Source: Pseudomonadota bacterium
GTDB lineage: Bacteria; Pseudomonadota; Gammaproteobacteria; Burkholderiales; Burkholderiaceae_B
Direction: 5' to 3'
NCBI GenBank assembly: GCA_021793095.1
Contig: JAJYTK010000012.1
Span: 1-11,258, forward strand
Length of the DNA: 11,258 bases
The notes beneath the pieces are model-generated. The model was not told the origin of the DNA. It saw only the letters and a program-made list of their open reading frames with translations, and did no database searches. Within the stretch, counting starts at the first letter, position 1, and each line of letters begins with the position of its first letter. Shown here one piece after another: positions 7,330-11,258 of this stretch. The position numbers and the translations under genes are program-made.

Positions 7330-9291
7330 TTAAATATCTACCTCGGCTAAATTGCCCTTTTCCTCGAGCCAGCTACGCCGCTGCGCGGCCTCGCCTCGGC
7401 CCATCAACATTGTGAACATCTCTTGGGTGCCCTCAACGCCCAATGCCCCAAAAGCCACCCGCTGTAACCGGCGCGTATCCGGATTCATGGTGGTCTCCCA
7501 CAACTGCTCGGCACTCATTTCACCCAACCCTTTGAATCGGCTCACTGACCAGCGCTCTTCTTTGATCCCCTCTTTGCGCAATTTTTCTAATGTCGCCTCG
7601 AGCTCGCTCTCATCTAAACAATACAGTTTGCGTGCCGGGCGTTTGGCCTGGGCGGGCACATCTATTCGAAACAAAGGCGGTCGCGCAATATAAATATGCC
7701 CTGCCTTGATCAGGGCGGGGAAATGACGGAAAAATAAAGTTAATAATAGTACTTGGATGTGGGCACCATCCACGTCTGCATCCGACAAAATACAGATGCG
7801 GCCATATCGTAGGCCACTGAGATCGGGCTGTGCGGTCGGCCCATGGGGCTCAACCCCAATCGCTACAGAAATATCATGGATTTCTTGGTTGGCGAATAAA
7901 CGATCGGCATGTACCTCCCAAGAGTTTAAAACCTTGCCCCGTAGCGGCAATATGGCTTGGAAGGTCTTATCGCGGCCCATTTTTGCCGAGCCGCCGGCGG
8001 AGTCACCCTCGACTAAAAACAGCTCACGGCGCGCGACCTCATCGGTTTCGCAATCGGTCAATTTACCGGGTAATACCGCCACCCCTGAGCGACGGCGACG
8101 CGTCACCCGTTGACTGCTGCGCACGCGCGCATGGGCATGCTCAATCACCAATTCAGCGAGTTTCTTGGCCTCTTCTACATTTGCATTGAGACGTAGCTCA
8201 AGCGCATGCCGCACCACATGACTGACCATGCGCACCGCATCTCGACTGGTCAAGCGATCTTTGATCTGCCCTTGAAACTGAGGATCGAGCATTTTTGCTG
8301 ACAAAATAAAACTGGCACGAGCAAAGACATCCTCAGCAAGTAAACGCACCCCTTTGGGCATGAGACTATGGAGCTCTATAAAGCTTTTGACGGCCTGGTA
8401 GAGGCCGTCGCGCAACCCCGCCTCATGCGTGCCCCCCGCTGAGGTCGGGATGAGATTAACAAAAGACTCTCGTACAATCTGACCCTCGGCACTCCATGCG
8501 ACCACCCAATCCACCCCCTCACCTGGCGCGTTATTAGGGTCATCATTGGCCGCCTCATAACTGCCCTCAAACAGGGGCATGATCAATTCGGCATCCTCAA
8601 GCCGCTCGGTCAAATAATCAGGCATGCCATGCGCATATTGCCACCGATCATGCTCATCACTGCGCTCATCATAGAGCTCAACAACGATCCCCTGCATCAA
8701 GACTGCTTTGCTACGCAAGACATGTTTGAGCTCATTTTTAGGCAGCGTTGGGCTATCAAAAAACTGTGGGTCAGGCCAGACCCGGACCAATGTGCCCTGC
8801 TTGCGTTTGGCCACGCGCCGCCCCGTCACATGTAATGGCTCTTGTACGGCGCCCCCTGCAAAGACAATATGGTGCTCTTGGCCATTGCGCCAAACTGTGG
8901 TTTCCATGCGCGTTGACAAGGCATTGGTCACCGACACCCCCACGCCGTGCAAGCCGCCCGAAAAGGCGTAGGCCTGACCATGCTGCTTATCAAATTTGCC
9001 CCCCGCATGTAGACGGGTAAATACCAACTCAATCACCGGGATTTGCTCTTCTGGGTGCAATCCCACCGGGATTCCGCGGCCATCATCCTCAATAGAAATG
9101 CTGTTATCCTCGTGCAAGCGCACCGTAATTGAGGATGCATGATTGGCTAAAGCCTCATCGGCAGCATTATCTATCACCTCTTGGATAATGTGTAATGGAT
9201 TCGTCGTACGGGTGTACATCCCGGGACGCTGCCGGACGGGCTCTAATCCTTTTAATACCTGGATAGAATGTTCATCGTATGAGGTACTCAC
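7330..9291 (-). CDS. parE: DNA topoisomerase IV subunit B (ATPase)
   Basis: The 653-residue ATPase subunit of topoisomerase IV. The N-terminal GHKL domain shows Glu38 and Asn42 in [18 protein letters not shown] (residues 69-75) and the lid GLHGVGVS (113-120). A transducer domain follows. The TOPRIM metal site has EGDSAGGS (428-435) and DADVDGAH (504-511). RFKGLGEM (585-592) is the usual C-terminal landmark. E. coli ParE has 630 residues; the adjacent ParC confirms ParE over GyrB. The start is GTG at 9289-9291: an in-frame TAG stands one codon upstream (9295-9297) and rules out a longer product. The Shine-Dalgarno is poor, only GAG about 7 nt before the GTG. It is the first gene of the leftward unit and is divergent from trxA across 210 nt. 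Confidence 0.96.
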   Translation of the reverse strand: MSTSYDEHSIQVLKGLEPVRQRPGMYTRTTNPLHIIQEVIDNAADEALANHASSITVRLHEDNSISIEDDGRGIPVGLHPEEQIPVIELVFTRLHAGGKFDKQHGQAYAFSGGLHGVGVSVTNALSTRMETTVWRNGQEHHIVFAGGAVQEPLHVTGRRVAKRKQGTLVRVWPDPQFFDSPTLPKNELKHVLRSKAVLMQGIVVELYDERSDEHDRWQYAHGMPDYLTERLEDAELIMPLFEGSYEAANDDPNNAPGEGVDWVVAWSAEGQIVRESFVNLIPTSAGGTHEAGLRDGLYQAVKSFIELHSLMPKGVRLLAEDVFARASFILSAKMLDPQFQGQIKDRLTSRDAVRMVSHVVRHALELRLNANVEEAKKLAELVIEHAHARVRSSQRVTRRRRSGVAVLPGKLTDCETDEVARRELFLVEGDSAGGSAKMGRDKTFQAILPLRGKVLNSWEVHADRLFANQEIHDISVAIGVEPHGPTAQPDLSGLRYGRICILSDADVDGAHIQVLLLTLFFRHFPALIKAGHIYIARPPLFRIDVPAQAKRPARKLYCLDESELEATLEKLRKEGIKEERWSVSRFKGLGEMSAEQLWETTMNPDTRRLQRVAFGALGVEGTQEMFTMLMGRGEAAQRRSWLEEKGNLAEVDI

Positions 9292-9329
9292 TATCTACTC
9301 GCACATAATAAGGTGAAAGACGTATAATT

Positions 9330-9358
9330 ATCATAAGGTCAAACAATGACCATGCCAT
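9330..9358 (-). promoter_or_regulatory. Candidate sigma70 promoter for parE
   Basis: On the minus strand a -35-like ATGGCA (plus 9353-9358, 4 of 6 consensus) and a -10 TATGAT (plus 9330-9335, 5 of 6) are 17 nt apart. Transcription would begin near 9323 and leave a leader of about 30 nt before the GTG start of parE. The surrounding sequence is A/T-rich. The call is inferred from spacing and consensus alone. Confidence 0.45.
9337..9351. promoter_or_regulatory. Inverted repeat GGTCA-N5-TGACC, possible operator
   Basis: A perfect 5-bp dyad (9337-9341 and 9347-9351) with a 5-nt centre sits wholly within the 17-nt spacer of the candidate parE promoter. That is where a repressor or a spacer-binding activator would act. 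No regulator is encoded in the window, so the binding protein, if any, is unknown. Confidence 0.35.
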
Positions 9359-9433
9359 GTTCTTACTGCATTCTGACAATGCCCGCTTGTGTTTAAACAA
9401 CAACACTTCACGGCAGCTTTCTCAAGGGCGACG

Positions 9434-9463
9434 TTGTCAGTACAAAGCGTCCTCTCGTATAGT
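9434..9463 (+). promoter_or_regulatory. Sigma70-like promoter for trxA(-rho)
   Basis: TTGTCA (9434-9439, 5 of 6 consensus) and TATAGT (9458-9463, 5 of 6) are separated by 18 nt. Transcription would start near 9470 and give a leader of about 30 nt before the trxA ATG at 9502. It is the best plus-strand promoter match I see in the divergent region. Confidence 0.6.
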
Positions 9464-9501
9464 TTGTAGTATTTACTCAACCCAATTCATCGAATCCTGT
9501 C

Positions 9502-9828
9502 ATGAGCAATTCAATCAAAAATGTTACGGATACATCGTTCGAAAACGATGTCTTACAATCTAACACACCCGTACTGGTAGATTTCTGGGCGGCCTGGTGT
9601 GGTCCGTGCAAGGCTATTGCGCCCATACTTGATGAGGCCGCAAATGACTACCAAAATCGTGTTACCATAGCAAAGGTAAACGTCGATGAAAACCCGGATA
9701 CGGCAGCCAAATATGGTGTGCGAGGTATTCCCACACTGATGCTATTCAAAAATGGCGAGGTCTCCGAGACCAAGGTTGGCGCCCTATCCAAGACACAACT
9801 ATATCAGTTCCTCGACGAATCCTTATAA
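9502..9828 (+). CDS. trxA: Thioredoxin
   Basis: A 108-residue cytosolic thioredoxin that reduces protein disulfides and is recycled by thioredoxin reductase and NADPH. The redox site WCGPC occupies residues 32-36, the buried Asp27 lies in LVDFWA, and the cis-Pro is Pro77 in RGIPT. Length and domain match E. coli TrxA (109), with no extra domain or signal peptide. The start is the ATG at 9502; an in-frame TAG at 9460-9462 with no other start codon in between leaves no alternative. No Shine-Dalgarno-like sequence is visible in the 20 nt before it. Rho follows 91 nt downstream on the same strand, the order also found in E. coli, although the E. coli rhoL leader peptide has no counterpart here. 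Confidence 0.97.
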   Translation: MSNSIKNVTDTSFENDVLQSNTPVLVDFWAAWCGPCKAIAPILDEAANDYQNRVTIAKVNVDENPDTAAKYGVRGIPTLMLFKNGEVSETKVGALSKTQLYQFLDESL

Positions 9829-9856
9829 CGAATTCCAACCTCATAAACCTAGCACA

Positions 9857-9891
9857 GAGCGGGCGCTGATCACAGCTACTTAGGCCCGCTC
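9857..9891 (+). promoter_or_regulatory. Stem-loop in the trxA-rho gap (processing or attenuation site?)
   Basis: GAGCGGGC (9857-9864) pairs perfectly with GCCCGCTC (9884-9891). Inside it a second small stem, GCTG-ATCA-CAGC (9865-9876), can form. The nearest T run (9911-9916) begins 19 nt past the stem, too far for an ordinary intrinsic terminator. It could be a stability or processing hairpin after trxA, or part of a control element for rho. The structure is clear; its role is inference. Confidence 0.5.
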
Positions 9892-9919
9892 GCACACGCT
9901 AATTCCCTTCTTTTTTCAA

Positions 9920-11176
9920 ATGCATCTCAACGAACTCAAAGCACTGCATGTCTCGCAGTTGCTCGAAATGGCTGCCAGCCTGAATATTGAAAATGCGAGT
10001 CGCATGCGCAAACAGGAACTCATGTTTGCGATCATGAAAAACCGCGCCAAACAAGGCGAACAAATATTCGGCGACGGCGTTCTTGAAGTACTCCCCGATG
10101 GTTTTGGCTTTCTGCGCTCGCCCGAGACTTCCTATCTGGCCAGCACAGACGATATCTATATTTCACCTTCCCAAATTCGTCGCTTTAATTTACACACCGG
10201 TGACTCCATAGAGGGTGAGGTACGTACCCCCAAAGACGGCGAGCGCTACTTTGCACTGGTCAAGGTCGACAAAGTAAACGGCATGCAGCCCGAGAAAATC
10301 AAACATCGAATCATGTTTGAGAATCTCACCCCCTTGCATCCTGATAAGCGCATGATTCTCGAGCGCGACATCAAAAGTGACGAAAACACCACTGGACGCA
10401 TACTGGATATATTTGCACCCATAGGGAAAGGCCAACGCGCGCTCATTGTGGCCAGCCCCAAGTCGGGTAAAACTGTGATGATGCAACACATCGCGCATGC
10501 CATCACCACCAACTATCCCGAATCTATTGTGATTGTCCTCCTGGTCGACGAGCGTCCCGAAGAGGTCACTGAAATGCAGCGCACCGTTCGCGGTGAGGTC
10601 GTGGCATCTACCTTTGATGAGCCTGCCACACGACACGTCCAAGTGGCCGAAATGGTCATCGAAAAGGCCAAACGCTTGGCTGAGCTCAAAAAAGATGTGG
10701 TCATCCTCTTAGACTCAATTACCCGTCTGGCGCGCGCTTATAACACCGTTGTCCCCGCCTCTGGCAAGGTACTCACTGGTGGGGTGGATGCCAATGCGTT
10801 ACAACGGCCCAAGCGCTTTTTTGGCGCTGCCCGAAATCTCGAAGAAGGGGGATCATTGACCATTATTGGTACCGCCCTGATTGAAACTGGCAGTCGCATG
10901 GACGAGGTCATTTACGAAGAGTTCAAGGGCACGGGTAACTCTGAAATCCACCTTGAGCGTCGTTTGGCCGAGAAGCGTGTCTATCCAGCCATCAACCTCA
11001 AAAAGACCAGCACACGTCGTGAAGAGCTCCTCATTGCTCCTGACCTGTTGCAAAAGACCTGGGTACTACGCAAGTTTATCCATGACATGGATGAAACCGA
11101 AGCCATGGAATTTATCTTGGATAAGATCCGCGCCACAAAAACCAATGATGAGTTTTTTGACATGATGAAAAAATAA
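9920..11176 (+). CDS. rho: Transcription termination factor Rho
   Basis: A 418-residue hexameric RNA helicase that ends transcription at Rho-dependent sites; E. coli Rho has 419 residues and collinear motifs. The N-terminal helical part and the cold-shock-like primary RNA site carry DGFGFLR (60-66) and [15 protein letters not shown] (77-91). The Walker A loop is SPKSGKT (179-185), where E. coli has PPKAGKT. Walker B is VVILLD ending at Asp265. The Q-loop lies near 286-299 ([14 protein letters not shown]) and the R-loop is KGTGNSE (336-342). The bicyclomycin-contact residues Asp210, Arg212, Ser266, Arg269 and Gly337 are all present, so sensitivity to that drug is expected. There is no large insertion like those of actinobacterial Rho. 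The ATG at 9920 has no Shine-Dalgarno; a pyrimidine tract (9904-9917) stands directly before it. Rho is probably co-transcribed with trxA. Confidence 0.97.
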   Translation: MHLNELKALHVSQLLEMAASLNIENASRMRKQELMFAIMKNRAKQGEQIFGDGVLEVLPDGFGFLRSPETSYLASTDDIYISPSQIRRFNLHTGDSIEGEVRTPKDGERYFALVKVDKVNGMQPEKIKHRIMFENLTPLHPDKRMILERDIKSDENTTGRILDIFAPIGKGQRALIVASPKSGKTVMMQHIAHAITTNYPESIVIVLLVDERPEEVTEMQRTVRGEVVASTFDEPATRHVQVAEMVIEKAKRLAELKKDVVILLDSITRLARAYNTVVPASGKVLTGGVDANALQRPKRFFGAARNLEEGGSLTIIGTALIETGSRMDEVIYEEFKGTGNSEIHLERRLAEKRVYPAINLKKTSTRREELLIAPDLLQKTWVLRKFIHDMDETEAMEFILDKIRATKTNDEFFDMMKK

Positions 11177-11199
11177 TCACGCTGACCGATCAGCGTGAT
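11176..11199 (-). terminator. Hairpin overlapping the rho stop, terminator-like on the minus strand
   Basis: ATCACGCTGA (11176-11185) and TCAGCGTGAT (11190-11199) form a perfect 10-bp stem with loop CCGA. On the plus strand it is followed by CTCATCAC, with no T run. On the minus strand it is followed by TATTTTTT, the complement of the last Lys codons and stop of rho. It therefore reads as an intrinsic terminator for a converging gene to the right, and may also protect the 3' end of the rho mRNA. Confidence 0.6.
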
Positions 11200-11210
11200 C
11201 TCATCACACA

Positions 11211-11243
11211 TCAGCATAAGCACCCTGCTGAGGTTTTGGTTTT
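11211..11243 (+). terminator. Weak candidate terminator for trxA-rho
   Basis: TCAGCA (11211-11216) pairs with TGCTGA (11226-11231) around a 9-nt loop and is followed by GG-TTTT-GG-TTTT. The stem is only 6 bp and the T tract is interrupted, so this is a modest candidate for the end of the rho transcript. A further 7-bp inverted repeat, CTGAGGT/ACCTCAG (11228-11234 and 11252-11258), touches the window edge. Confidence 0.33.
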
Positions 11244-11258
11244 AATCCACCACCTCAG

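Noticed and set aside
7352..8189. Several plus-strand open frames of 113-119 codons opposite parE
   Set aside because: parE is intact and fully conserved in its motifs on the other strand; these frames have low-complexity, Arg/Pro/Ser-rich products typical of shadows.
9323..9328. Perfect TATAAT on the plus strand
   Set aside because: No -35-like hexamer lies 16-18 nt upstream (CGCACA stands there) and there is no TG extension; the pair at 9434-9463 is a better trxA promoter.
9357..9563. 68-codon plus-strand frame upstream of and overlapping trxA
   Set aside because: It runs out of frame into trxA, has no ribosome site and no motif, and the trxA promoter lies inside it.
10190..10642. 150-codon open frame antisense to rho
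   Set aside because: It lies wholly within the rho coding region, shows no recognisable motif, and is the sort of shadow frame expected opposite a conserved, biased coding sequence.
11244..11258. Possible C-terminal end (EVVD then stop) of a minus-strand gene at the right edge
   Set aside because: Only four codons would be in the window, far too few to support a gene call; mentioned only because a minus-strand terminator lies nearby.
1..11258. CRISPR arrays, tRNA or rRNA genes, insertion sequences, prophage attachment sites
   Set aside because: I saw no regularly spaced direct repeats, no tRNA-like or rRNA-like sequence, and no transposase or integrase reading frame on either strand.

Overview
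The window looks like a chromosomal segment of a proteobacterium, most likely a betaproteobacterium of the Burkholderiales/Alcaligenaceae type. The reasons are the trxA-rho pair, a ParC QRDR reading [10 protein letters not shown], and base composition that by eye is near half G+C. This placement rests on recalled family features, not on a search; the genus cannot be told.

Layout, left to right. (1) Positions 1-1120, minus strand: the start of a lipoprotein gene cut by the window edge, preceded by a lipoprotein carrying a VirB9/CagX-like N-terminal part and a TcpQ-type C-terminal domain. Together they look like the head of a type IVb pilus or secretin gene cluster that continues off the left edge. 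(2) Positions 1121-1293: an intergenic region with a strong minus-strand intrinsic terminator and an upstream inverted repeat. (3) Positions 1294-9291: five minus-strand genes with short gaps (2 to 78 nt), in transcription order parE, parC, a 2Fe-2S/FAD/NAD(P) reductase, a DadA-like FAD oxidoreductase and a UgpB-like periplasmic binding protein. They probably form one transcription unit ending at the terminator at 1132-1161. (4) Positions 9292-9501: a divergent control region with back-to-back sigma70-like promoters. (5) Positions 9502-11176, plus strand: trxA then rho. (6) Positions 11177-11258: hairpins after rho.

ParE and ParC together form topoisomerase IV, which decatenates daughter chromosomes. 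TrxA is the cytosolic disulfide reductant and Rho the transcription termination helicase. The three genes after parC are metabolic: an electron-transfer reductase, an amine or D-amino-acid oxidoreductase and a solute-binding protein. Their substrates cannot be fixed from sequence, and no transporter permease or ATPase gene lies in the window.

Most of this is housekeeping. I do not see a clear novel system. The points most worth a second look are the VirB9-like/TcpQ lipoprotein with a terminator sitting just before its start codon, an inverted repeat inside the putative parE promoter, the Gln in the ParC quinolone pocket, and the absence of Shine-Dalgarno sequences before trxA and rho.
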